Shown one piece after another: positions 17,997 through 55,319 of a stretch of DNA of 64,000 bases; position 1 is the first letter of the stretch; each line of letters starts with the position of its first letter. Origin of the DNA: Odontesthes bonariensis (lineage: Eukaryota; Chordata; Actinopteri; Atheriniformes; Atherinopsidae); assembly GCF_027942865.1 (NCBI RefSeq), contig NC_134515.1, positions 3,356,839 to 3,420,838 of the forward strand. The letters run 5' to 3'. A program made the translations under genes and the position numbers. The notes below the pieces were generated by a model. It was given only the letters and a program-made list of their open reading frames with translations, had not been told where the DNA came from and did no database searches.

Positions 17997-18002
17997 TTTA
18001 TT
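17997..18002 (-). terminator. usp11: usp11 poly(A) signal
   Basis: TTTATT on the plus strand is AATAAA on the minus strand, 656 bp beyond the usp11 stop. The implied 3' UTR is about 18657 down to 17980. Other candidate signals exist upstream, for example AATAAA words near 18270. Confidence 0.5.
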
Positions 18003-18657
18003 CATATCAAAAGATTGAAAGTACAATAAAATATTTCCATCTGATATTTGACAGGGAAGACCAAAGAAAGAAATCAGCCCGGCTTCCCGGCTGCTGCACC
18101 CAGGAATGATATTAATTTTTACTTACAATAGAAAAATACTGTACAGAGCGCTGGTGTGAGAATCTGTGAGGAGCCCAACAGTCTGCCTGAATATAAATGC
18201 TCTCTATAAATATGAAAAATAAGCCTCTCGATGTCCCGCAGCAGTCGACCAGAATCACGTGAAATTTACTCCAATAAAAATAAATATCAGAAGAAAACAA
18301 CTAAAATACACAAATTTAATCCCTGAATTCCATCTGTTTGCTCGGCCGAATAAAAGAAGAAAATTTAATAGATTCTAAAGGAGGAAAAAGAAACTGCAGC
18401 TGTTTCAGCGATAAAAATCCAACATCTGTCCTGATTCCGTATTTTACACTTTGGATTATTTCTGTTACAGAAACCGCAAAAAGAAAACCAAAAACAGCAC
18501 GTTTACTAAAAAGTTTCTTCATAAAAATAATTCTTTGATAGTTTTCGACTTAAATTAAAGGTTTAGTTTGTAAATATTCGGAGTTTCAGACCGAATCAAT
18601 AATCTGAATCAAACTACCTGAGCGTGATGAGCAAAAACCAAGCCGTGAAACGTTCAT

Positions 18658-45752
<27,095 letters not shown>

Positions 45753-45990
45753 GATTACCAATCAATTATTCATAAATGTCGGAACCGAAACGAGTACTTA
45801 AACGGAGGCAGGAAGCGAAAGGCAGCAGCCAACCGCCGCATTGATCAGCCGATGATCGGGGGAGGCAGCGGGCAGCTTCTGTTTGCGGAAGTAGGAAGCG
45901 GCTCGGGCCCGGGCGATGACGACTTCCTGAACACCTGCACTTCACCAGAACAAACACCAGGGGGCGTAGTTCTGCAAAAACCACGCGAAA
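45753..45990 (-). promoter_or_regulatory. usp11: Likely usp11 5' UTR and promoter
   Basis: CpG-rich sequence upstream of the usp11 start, with a CCAAT word at 45758-45762 and an ETS-type GCGGAAGT at 45886-45893 (plus strand). No TATA box is obvious. The transcription start is not determined. Confidence 0.4.
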
Positions 45991-46855
45991 AACATCTGAC
46001 ATGAATGTGTGGATTTACAACATTCTGCTTAAAAATAAAAGGATAAATGACTGAATACATTTTAATATGTATTAATGTTGCTTGTAACTTCAGTCTTCAG
46101 GTGCTTATTTGCTTCCATTTAGACTAATTTCTCACCATGTTCCTACAGTTTTTACTTCACTACATGTTTCTGTAAGGTTTGCAGAAAAATACAGGCTTTT
46201 CAGAACATGGTGGTTTATATAACACAGAATGTCATAAATCTATTAAAGGCCACTGCACTTAAGCTCAAACTGATATTTCTAAACTCATTTTTAAACACTC
46301 TTTCTGAGTTGGTTTGGATGCTGCTGGAGTGATTCTTGCTGGTAACTCTGGTACTTTACACCCGTTATAAAGATTATAACTGTGGCGATGGGAAAATTGT
46401 TTGCATGTTGGAGCAGCTGACTGAGCTTTCTAAGTGAAAGTAATGCATGGAATAAGACCCCAAAACGAGAATGGGTGAAGGCAGGATGCTGTGGATGCGG
46501 AGCAGGAACAAAATGGATAAAAAGGAGGAAGAAGTTTAAACCGTGCCTTCCCTGGATCATCATGGGATCAAATGGCTGCAGCAACAGCTCTCTGCTCAGC
46601 TTTAAGACTGTAAGGGCATCTTATCTTATTCTATCTTGTTATATACACATAGAAATAACAATATCTTTAATAATAATTTACACAGCAGTGAAATAAAGTA
46701 TTAAAGTACTATTGAATTGAATTGTAAACAGGTGCTTGTACTTTGTATTTGCCTTTCTTTGTTCTGTATTATTAGATTGTATTAGAAAGATTGCACTGTC
46801 AGTTCTAAAAGACTCTTCTAATATCAGTTCAAAGCAGGTAAACACATACTGCTAC

Positions 46856-46912
<57 letters not shown>

Positions 46913-47640
46913 ATATAATCCTAGTAGAGCTCTGAGGTCAACAAATCACTTTTTGCTGGAGGTCAGAATACAAACCCTGGGGTGGCCTCTTCAGATCTAG
47001 GCTAAAAACCTGCTTATTTAGGATTGCTTTTAATACCCTGTAGTATGATGACACTTTTATCTTATTTTATCTTATTCGATTTTGTTGTATTTTATTGCTT
47101 TCACTGTTCTTTTATTGTTTTTACTTATTCTTCTCTTTATTTATTACCTGCTGTAAATTTGTTGGTACATCGTAAGGATTGTCTGTAAAGGGCTGTAGAA
47201 ATAAAGTACATTTACAAGTTTATGTTTCATGAGAATATGACAAACGCCCTGAAAAAAACAAAAGAAGAGCTACAAAAGCTCCCATAACACAGCATTAAAA
47301 TAGAAAAAAATGTCTAAAATATCAGTAGTCTTCACCTATTCTGTTTGGCCTACAAACTGACTAAAAACCTCATATATTACCCAAATATATTAGTATAAAT
47401 TATGTTATATAGTTTTCTAAACACCAAAATACTAATATGCGCCACTTTTGCTTGAAATTCATCTATCCAAACTATTGATTATCAAAGAAATTCTTGTCAC
47501 TAACTTGCTACAAACTTGTTGTACCTTTAAAAATCAAACCACTCTACAGTTTTAGTTGATTTATTTGCATTTTAGTCTGAAAGAAACAACTCATTTCCAG
47601 CATATTATGACCGTTTATTAGCAGTTTGTTTATAGTGAAA
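45991..47640. other. Intergenic between usp11 and rfc2, retroposon tails, no gene
   Basis: No exon recognised. It contains a (TA)n microsatellite at about 46860-46906 and an L2-like LINE tail at about 46925-47216 (GGCCTCTTCAGATCTAGGCT and AAAGGGCTGTAGAAATAAAG). Confidence 0.6.
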
Positions 47641-47658
47641 ACCGTTGCGGTTGTAAAA

Positions 47659-47714
47659 TTTCGCGAGCTTTTCTTGGGCCAATCATTTTCGTCGCCCATA
47701 AATGCTCAGCCAAT
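47659..47714 (+). promoter_or_regulatory. rfc2: rfc2 proximal promoter: E2F-like site and two CCAAT boxes
   Basis: TTTCGCGA (47659-47666) resembles an E2F site. CCAAT boxes at 47679-47683 and 47710-47714 are 31 bp apart, an arrangement typical of cell-cycle promoters. This fits S-phase expression of a clamp-loader gene. The start site, about 300 bp before the ATG, is not mapped. Confidence 0.5.
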
Positions 47715-48016
47715 GAGGTGTCAGTATACTGAGAGGTCGCCGGAGGGAGGGAAAGTGCTTAAAGGCTACAGGACTTTTTGAAAAGATTTAGTTTATTTTT
47801 TATTTAGTGAATTGTTTACTTATTTGTCTATTTATTTATTTTTTTATTTTGTCGCTCCTTCGTCGACGCTCCACACCCGCAGTTACATAATTGTACCGTT
47901 GGTGGCGGTAATGTAACATTACGGATGCTAACTGCCAATAAGTTACAAGAAGAAGAAAATAAGAAGAAGAAGAAGAGGGAAAGTTCGCGGGCTGACTGAC
48001 AGGCGAAGTGGACATC

Positions 48017-49388
48017 ATGGATGTGGAGATGGCGGAGACGGAATGCGAGCAGAAACCGACACAAAGCGGGCCGAAGACAGACGCTGAGGCCGGCGAGTCT
48101 TCGTCCAAGAGCTCCGGGAGCTCCCATGAGCTGCCGTGGGTGGAGAAATACCGACCCCTGAAGCTGAGCGACATCGTGGGGAACGAGGAGACTGTGAGCC
48201 GGCTGGAAGTGTTCGCCAGGGAGGGAAACGTCCCCAACATCATCATAGCAGGTCGGTGCTCATCCTCTCATCTGCACCCCTGAAAGTTCATCTCCGTGTG
48301 TGAGATGTCTTTAAAACTTTGTAGCACCCACAGTTTGCAGATATGCAACTGCCAATAAACCAAAAATTCTTGATTTATTCCCACCCATTTTTACATAAAA
48401 TGTTATGTAAAATAATATTACACATGAATGTAAATAATGTATGTAAATAAAAATGTAAATAAATAAAAAGCTTGTTGCATATCTGCAACTGTGGGTGCTA
48501 CAAGGTTAAAAGCTGGTGTGTGAACTCAGATCAGTAGTTCTGCACCACCACAGGGCAGTAGAAAGGTTATTTTATTTTTATTATTTATTTATTAAATATT
48601 ATTATTTATTTATTATTTCAGACAGATGCAAAAAACTAACAGTTTCATTATTACAGTTACATGGTAAGAATAGGAAACAATGTATTCTTTTTCAGTATCT
48701 GCCCATTCCTTTTTTTTTTCTTTACAAACAAAAAAACTAAACTACAGTCCAGCAACAACATACACATCAAGCCAGACTTACAATACAAAACCTAGATCAA
48801 CAAAACAGAAACATAACACCCTACGAAGTCTACATAGCATACATATCCTGTACCTGAAAAAATATATATATATCTATAAATCCAAATCAAATCAAATTTA
48901 TTTATATAGCACATTTCATGTACAAACAATTCAAAGAGCTTCACATAAAATAAAAGCATTGCAGCAGGGAGTGGAAGAAGCATTAAAAATACATAAAAGA
49001 ATATAAAGAGAAACAAATAAAATCATTTAAATGATTAAAAACAAGCAACAGTCCAGATAAGTTCAAAGATAGCGTGCAGATTTCATGCATAGACGCATGA
49101 GAACAGAAATGTTTTTAACCTGGATTTAAAAATGTCTCCATTTGGTGAAAGTTTAATCTCCACTGGCAGTTTGTTCCACTTGTTTGCAGCATAACAGCTA
49201 AATGCTGCTTCTCCTTTACACTTTACAAACAAACAGATAAATAAAACAAAACAAAACGACAGTCCAGCAACAACATACACATCAAGCCAGACTTACAACA
49301 CAAGACGTAGGTCAACAAAACAAAAAAACAAAAACATAACACCCTTGGAAGTCTATAGCATACATATCCTGTACCTGGGGGAAAAAAA

Positions 49389-49429
<41 letters not shown>

Positions 49430-52400
49430 GGTAGGTAGTGTCATCCTTACATATCCAGCAGTTGGGCAGGAATGGGCCCCATACTTCATTAAATAGATAA
49501 ATAGATCTTCCCTCCCAGCCACTCTATAGGTGACACGCTCCTAGCTTTCCATTGAGCTTAGAACCTCGATCCACCCCTCAAAAGTGGACAAGATGGGAGA
49601 TTTCCAGTGGCGTAAAGTTATCCTGCACCCTGTTATCATAGCTAAACGACAGAAAGGTTGTTTCATGATTAAATCAGAATAAACAGTAGGGGTGCAACGG
49701 ATCAAAAAACTCACGGATCGGATCATTTTTCGGATCAGCAAAAAAAAAATAGATAAGACAAATAAACATGTTTTGTCTTTTTGTTTATCAACACTTTTAA
49801 ATTATTAAATTGAAATAAATAAAATCAACTTAAAGTGCACAATTAACATCTTCTTTTCAACATAATCAAAGAAAAACAACTTAAAGTGCACAATTAACAT
49901 CTTCTTTTCAACATAATCAAAGAAAAACAACTTAAAGTGCAACATAAAAAGGCAAATCTCCTTCCTTTAAACATGGACCAATGACCATTAATCCAAAACT
50001 TTTTTCTTCTCCTGCTCATAAAGATCTGGCACAATCTTTTCGCTGAAGTGGGTGCGCGACGGGATGTCGTAACGTGGCTCGAGCACGTTCAGCATGTGTT
50101 TAAAGCCCTTGTTTTGCACAACTGAATATGGCCTCATGTCTGCACCTATAAACACACCGATAGCGTTTGTGATCGCTTTAGCCCGGTCGGATTGTGAAGG
50201 AAGGGGCTGCTTAAATGCCGCGGTGATGAGTGGTTGTTGAGCCGCTTTCGGTTTCACTCCTGTCAGTGAAACACCGGGGGTGATGTCGCTGCAAATGCAG
50301 ACTTTTACCCAGAGCGTGGAAAGTAGCTCTGTCCCTGGAACTAGCAGGAAGGGTAACGGCTGTGTGAGGACTGAACATAGATACTGAACTTTATTAATCC
50401 CGAGGGAAATTTAAGGATCCAGTAGCTTGAACAGACACAGAATACATGCGCACAATTTTTTTTTTTTTCATAAATCAATCCGCGGATCATGTGTGTGCCG
50501 AACCGAAATAATTGATCCGAACGGATCACGGATCAATGATGATCCGTTGCACCACTAATAAACAGGGTTCATGTAGTGATTTCTCCTCTGGTTAGATTTT
50601 CATTTTTAATTCTTGTGGTTCATTTTGTGCAGACGAAGCAAAGATCCCACTCCTCTGCCTGCTTAAACATAAACATTTATGAGAAACTGTTGTGTTTCAG
50701 GCCCCCCCGGCACAGGAAAGACCACCAGCATCCTGTGTCTGGCCCGGGCGCTGCTGGGAGCTTCCATGAAGGACGCCGTGCTGGAGCTCAACGCTTCCAA
50801 CGACAGGTGAGCCTCTGGGCTGTGGGTGTTGTCCCAGCAGGGGGGCTTTTCTGTCGGGTTTAAGGTGAACCGTGACGGTGGGCGTTGTGTCTGCAGGGGC
50901 ATCGACGTGGTGAGGAACAAGATCAAGATGTTTGCTCAGCAGAAAGTCACGCTGCCCAAAGGACGGCACAAGATCATCATCCTGGACGAAGCCGACAGGT
51001 GAGGCGGCGGCGGCCAGTTAACCCCAGAGATGGAGACTCGAGTTGCTGTTTTGATGACTTGTGACTTGACTTGAAAAAAAATAAAAGACTTGAGACTCGA
51101 CTCGGGCTTGGAAGTTAAAGACTCGGCACTTGACTTGACTTGAGACACAATGACTTGAGTGTTAAGCATCTATCATAACTTCGAACTTTGTTCGTCATCT
51201 GAAGATCCATTCTGACCAGCAAGTGCTCGTCGAATTAGCTAATATTATCCTGTTAGCCTAGTCGGTAGTTAGCTAACGTTAGCTTGATATGATACGGGGT
51301 GGACAGGTTGGACACATTGGCCAATGATGTTTACTGACAGTTACTTAAATCTTTGTGTTTTCACTTTATTAAGATCAGATTCTGCAGGTAAAACTGCAAT
51401 AATAAGGTGACTTGACCAAGAAAAAATTACTTGGGACTTACTTGGGACTTGAAAGCTAAGATTTGAGACTTACTCGAGACTTGAAAGCTAAGACTTGAGA
51501 CTTACTCGAGACTTGAAAGCTAAGACTTGAGACTTACTTGGGACTTGAAAGCTAAGATTTGAGACTTACTCGAGACTTGAAAGCTAAGACTTGAGACTTA
51601 CTCGAGACTTGAAAGCTAAGACTTGAGACTTACTTGGGACTTGAAAGCTAAGACTTGAGACTTACTCGAGACTTGAAAGCTAAGACTTGAGACTTACTTG
51701 GGACTTGAAAGCTAAGACTTGAGACTTACTTGGGACTTGAAAGCTAAGACTTGAGACTTACTTGGGACTTGAAAGCTAAAACTTGGGACTTACTTGAGAC
51801 TTGAAAGCTAAGACTTGAGACTTGAAAGCTAAGACTTGGGACTTGAAAGCTAAGACTTGGGACTTACTTGAGACTTGAAAGCTAAGACTTGGGACTTGAA
51901 AGCTAAGACTTGGGACTTACTTGAGACTTGAAAGCTAAAACTTGGGACTTACTTGAAAGCTAAAACTTGGGACTTACTTGAAAGCTAAGACTTGGGACTT
52001 ACTTGAAAGCTAAGACTTGGGACTTGCACGTGTGACTTGGTCCCATCTCTGTTTAACTGCTTCTGTAACAGAGCTGCAGCTGATGATGCGTACATCAGAT
52101 CAGACGCAGATGAACTGATGATTAAAGATTAAAAAACAGATCATTAAGCTCGACTTGTTAGCCTCTTATGAAATGGACGATTGTCAGATCTCTGAAAGTC
52201 TGAAAAGTGAAGCGTAAACTGACGGCCAGCTCCGTCCTTTCAGCATGACGGACGGCGCTCAGCAGGCGCTGAGGAGGATCATGGAGATCTACTCCAAGAC
52301 GACGCGCTTCGCTCTGGCCTGCAACGCCTCGGATAAGATCATCGAGCCGATCCAGTCGCGCTGCGCCGTGCTGCGTTACTCCAAACTGACGGACGGGCAG

Positions 52401-52811
52401 ATCCTGGCCCGGATGCAGGAGGTGGTGGAGATGGAGCGCCTGCCCGTGTCCGACGACGGGCTGGAGGCCGTCATCTTCACCGCTCAGGGGGACATGCGAC
52501 AGGTGAGGGGCGGTGCTACGAATAACATAAGCTAGTCTTTGTTGTTGTTTATTGCATTACACGGTTAAACTGTAAACAACTACATTTACAATATTTAGCA
52601 TTTTATAGATAGATAGATAAATACTTTATTAATCCCAAATTGGGAAATTGTTTTGTACTATAAATAAACACAAATTTTAAACCATACATTTTAAAGCTTC
52701 ACAGTAAAACATATGATCATATCACAGCCAAATTTGAGCTGGCTTTAACTCACATTTTACAACATTATAAGCCACATATAATTCCCCTTTGAACACATCA
52801 CCCTCAATCTG

Positions 52812-52853
<42 letters not shown>

Positions 52854-54626
52854 AAAATACTGTAGATTTGTACATTGTGAATGTTTATATTTACTATTTT
52901 TATTTTATTTTATATTTCTTTATTCTATTCTACTTGCTTGTTTTTACTATTTTAATTGTTTTCATATCTTTTAGTGTATGCTGCTGCAACAAAACAATTT
53001 CCCAAATTGGGATTAATAAAGTATCTATCTATCTATCTAATGCACTAAACAAGTGCTAGCATTTTTCGCTAGTTAGCATTTCGCTAACTAGCCGCTAACG
53101 TACAGAACCCTTAGAAACAGCTAGAATATTACAATAGCATAATGCTAATCTGCCAAACAACCCATATAGAAAAAACACATTTCCCGATTGTTTACAACAT
53201 TCAAAAATGAATAAACAAAAGATACGACCTCCCTGGAGGAGTGAACACAACAGGCGGAGCTCTTTGCTCGGACGCAGAGTGGCGCGCCGCTGACGCCTTT
53301 TTGGTTCGCAGGCGCTGAACAACCTGCAGTCCACCAACGCCGGCTTCGGCTACGTCAACAGCGAGAACGTGTTTAAGGTGTGCGACGAGCCCCACCCCCT
53401 TCTGGTGAAAAGCATGCTGGGACACTGCGTGGAGGGAAACATCGACGAGGCCTACAAGGTGGTGGAGCAGCTGTGGGCGCTGGGCTACTCTCCGGAGGAC
53501 ATCATCGGAAACATCTTCAGGGTGTGCAAGACGCACCCGATGGCCGAGTACCTGAAACTGGAGTTCATCAAGGTGAGACGCCCGACCGCAGGCGTGATGA
53601 GTCGCTGGCTGTGTTCCAAACCGCATACTACATACTTCCATACTACATACTACCTACTAACTTACCTACTAACTTTTTGAGTTAGTATGCGAGTTTGAGT
53701 AAGCGAGAAGTTCCCGGATGCATACTAGATTCTCCGAAATGTTGGGTATGCATCATGAGGTTACTACTCATACTCAAACTACCCAAGATGCAACGTAACG
53801 TGACGTCGCCGATCGTCATTTCCTGTCAAAACGGCAGTTTCAAGCTAGCTACAACGAGGGTAGGTTCACTTCCTGTTTTCAAAACAAAAGCACCAATTGT
53901 ATGGTAATGGCTTTCCCTATGATAAAAGGCAACGGGTATTTTATTTTGTGAAAATAACCGGAAGTGCGTTGCTCACTGCGGCTAGCTTTAGTAGCGCCTA
54001 ATTCATGGGAACAAAATTGTAAACAGCCGGTATTTTGTCAGGTTTTCAACACGTTGGGGATCTAAACGACTACTTTCTCGCCTGAAAATGTTTCAAATGT
54101 TTCTAAAGTTTACAGAGTTTAGAGCTTAAGAGAAATCAGCTTCAGGCCGACTGATTTCGGCTCGGGCAGGAGCCAAATGCATTGTGGGTAAACGCTCTGC
54201 ATACTGTCTGATCGATGAGTATGTAGTATGGAAGTATGTAGTATGAAAAAGAAAAGCTTCGTCCCGCAGGTGAAACACAGAAGGACTGTAACAGGTGGTT
54301 TATTGTGAAGTCCTAGTTTCTGTGGCGGATGGATACACTGCACACAGGCAGTCGCTGCCCCTCTGACCCTGAATGGGATAAAAGTGGAGCAGGAAATGGA
54401 TGGATGGATAGTTCCAGCACATAACCACCTCCCCAGTTCCCCCCCCCCCCCCCCCCCCCCGGGATAATCTAAAGGTAACTTCCGTCTCACCTCTTTCTGT
54501 GGTTCGTTCTTCCAGGAAATCGGATACACTCACATGCGGGTGACCGAAGGCGTCAACTCGCTGCTGCAGATGGCCGGTTTGCTGGGGCGACTCTGCAGCA
54601 AGACGGCGCCCCCTGCTGCCAGCTGA
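48017..54626 (+). CDS. rfc2: Replication factor C subunit 2 (RFC2), complete, 6 coding exons
   Basis: RFC2 is a small AAA+ subunit of the clamp loader that places PCNA on primed DNA, and it also serves in alternative RFC complexes. Exons are 48017-48251, 50701-50806, 50897-50998, 52244-52502, 53312-53572 and 54516-54626. They total 1074 nt and 357 aa, against 354 in human. An in-frame TGA lies upstream of the chosen ATG. Walker A is GPPGTGKT at residues 79-86 and Walker B is LDEAD at 143-147. Sensor 1 is at ACNAS (173-177), and the SRC arginine-finger motif is at 186-188. The C-terminal collar region is intact and ends [11 protein letters not shown]. All introns are GT-AG. Introns 1 and 3 hold hAT elements, intron 4 holds inverted LINE tails and intron 5 holds a MITE. 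Confidence 0.97.
48680..49530. repeat. Composite of LINE tails with a 120-bp direct repeat, rfc2 intron 1
   Basis: ACAGTCCAGCAACAACATAC begins a block of about 120 bp at about 48745 that recurs at about 49258. Between them lies a retroposon tail (48885-49200) like that at 2970-3125. A (GATA)n run at 49390-49430 follows. The layout suggests a retroposon inserted next to, or within, a duplicated 3' UTR. Confidence 0.6.
49687..50557 (-). mobile_element. hAT (Ac-like) non-autonomous element
   Basis: The ends TAGGGGTGCAACGGATCA and the inverse of TAGTGGTGCAACGGATCA pair with one mismatch. An exact 8-bp duplication ATAAACAG flanks the element (49679-49686 and 50558-50565). GGATC words dominate the subterminal regions. 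It carries a transposase fragment on the minus strand and a small LINE-tail insertion near 50375. In rfc2 intron 1. Confidence 0.92.
49988..50257 (-). pseudogene. hAT/ZBED-type transposase fragment
   Basis: The frame contains [19 protein letters not shown] and [16 protein letters not shown], blocks found after the BED finger in hAT-Ac transposases and ZBED proteins. It ends after 89 codons. No DDE catalytic residues or dimerisation domain remain. Confidence 0.8.
51025..52051. mobile_element. hAT-type element with internal minisatellite
   Basis: The ends CAGAGATGG and CCATCTCTG are inverted repeats. Flanks GTTAACCC and TTTAACTG share TTAAC, a weak match to an 8-bp duplication. The interior is dominated by ACTTGAGAC/ACTTGGGAC words, amplified at 51415-52020. 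In rfc2 intron 3. Confidence 0.7.
51415..52020. repeat. 32-bp minisatellite inside the hAT element
   Basis: The unit joins GACTTGAAAGCTAAGACTTG with AGACTTACTTGG or a shorter form. The later copies lose the second half. It evidently arose from the subterminal repeats of the element. Confidence 0.9.
52605..53040. repeat. Pair of LINE tails in opposite orientation, rfc2 intron 4
   Basis: TTAATCCCAAATTGGGAAAT at about 52631 is matched by its inverse at about 52998, each with a GATA/TATC run on the outer side. In RNA the two could form a stem of about 45 bp. They may be the ends of one element or two separate insertions. Confidence 0.65.
53606..54246 (+). mobile_element. MITE family 1, copy E (right end truncated)
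   Basis: It starts TGGCTGTGTTCCAAACCGCA, 34 bp downstream of the rfc2 exon 5 donor. The core matches copy C closely. The right end stops after a few AGTATGTAGTATGG words. In rfc2 intron 5. Confidence 0.8.
54439..54460. repeat. C homopolymer, 22 nt, rfc2 intron 5
   Basis: Uninterrupted C run 55 bp before the exon 6 acceptor. Its exact length is likely to be variable or assembly-sensitive. Confidence 0.85.
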
Positions 54627-54727
54627 GGCCCGCACACCTCCCACAGCGCCGGACTGTCGCCCGTCTCCTGCTGCCAGATGTGATCGGACCAGATGTTACA
54701 CTGGCAGCAGACACTCTCACAATGTAA

Positions 54728-54749
54728 AATAAACTATATTTGCAATAAA
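54728..54749 (+). terminator. rfc2: rfc2 poly(A) signals
   Basis: AATAAA occurs at 54728-54733 and 54744-54749, about 100 bp after the rfc2 stop codon. Confidence 0.8.
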
Positions 54750-54796
54750 TGTTCACCGATTTGTTACGTTCTGGGTTTTGTTTTGTTTTTCACTGC

Positions 54797-55311
54797 TCCA
54801 CCTGCAGGAGGGGCGGAGCCTCTCGGGCTGGATTTTGCTCCACCTGCAGGAGGGGCGGAGCCTCTCGGTCTGGATGTTGCTCCACCTGCAGGAGGGGCAG
54901 AGCCTCTCGGGCTGGATTTTGCTCCACCTGCAGGAGGGGCGGAGCCTCTCGGCCTGGATGTTGCTCTACCTGCAGGAGGGGCGGAGCCTCTCGGTCTGGA
55001 TGTTGCTCCACCTGCAGGAGGGGCGGAGCCTCTCGGTCTGGATGTTGCTCCACCTGCAGGAGGGGCGGAGCCTCTCGGCCTGGATGTTGCTCCACCTGCA
55101 GGAGGGGCGGAGCCTCTCGGCCTGGATGTTGCTCTACCTGCAGGAGGGGCGGAGCCTCTCGGTCTGGATGTTGCTCCACCTGCAGGAGGGGCGGAGCCTC
55201 TCGGTCTGGATGTTGCTCCACCTGCAGGAGGGGCGGAGCCTCTCGGCCTGGATGTTGCTCCACCTGCAGGAGGGGCGGAGCCTCTCGGCCTGGATGTTGC
55301 TCCACCTGCAG
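54797..55311. repeat. 42-bp VNTR just after the rfc2 poly(A) signals, about 12 copies
   Basis: The unit joins CTCCACCTGCAGGAGGGGCG with GAGCCTCTCGG(T/C/G)CTGGAT(G/T)TTG. Each copy has a GC-box-like GGGGCGGAG. The period of 42 opens long frames in several registers, which are artefacts. Confidence 0.95.
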
Positions 55312-55319
55312 GTCTTAAA

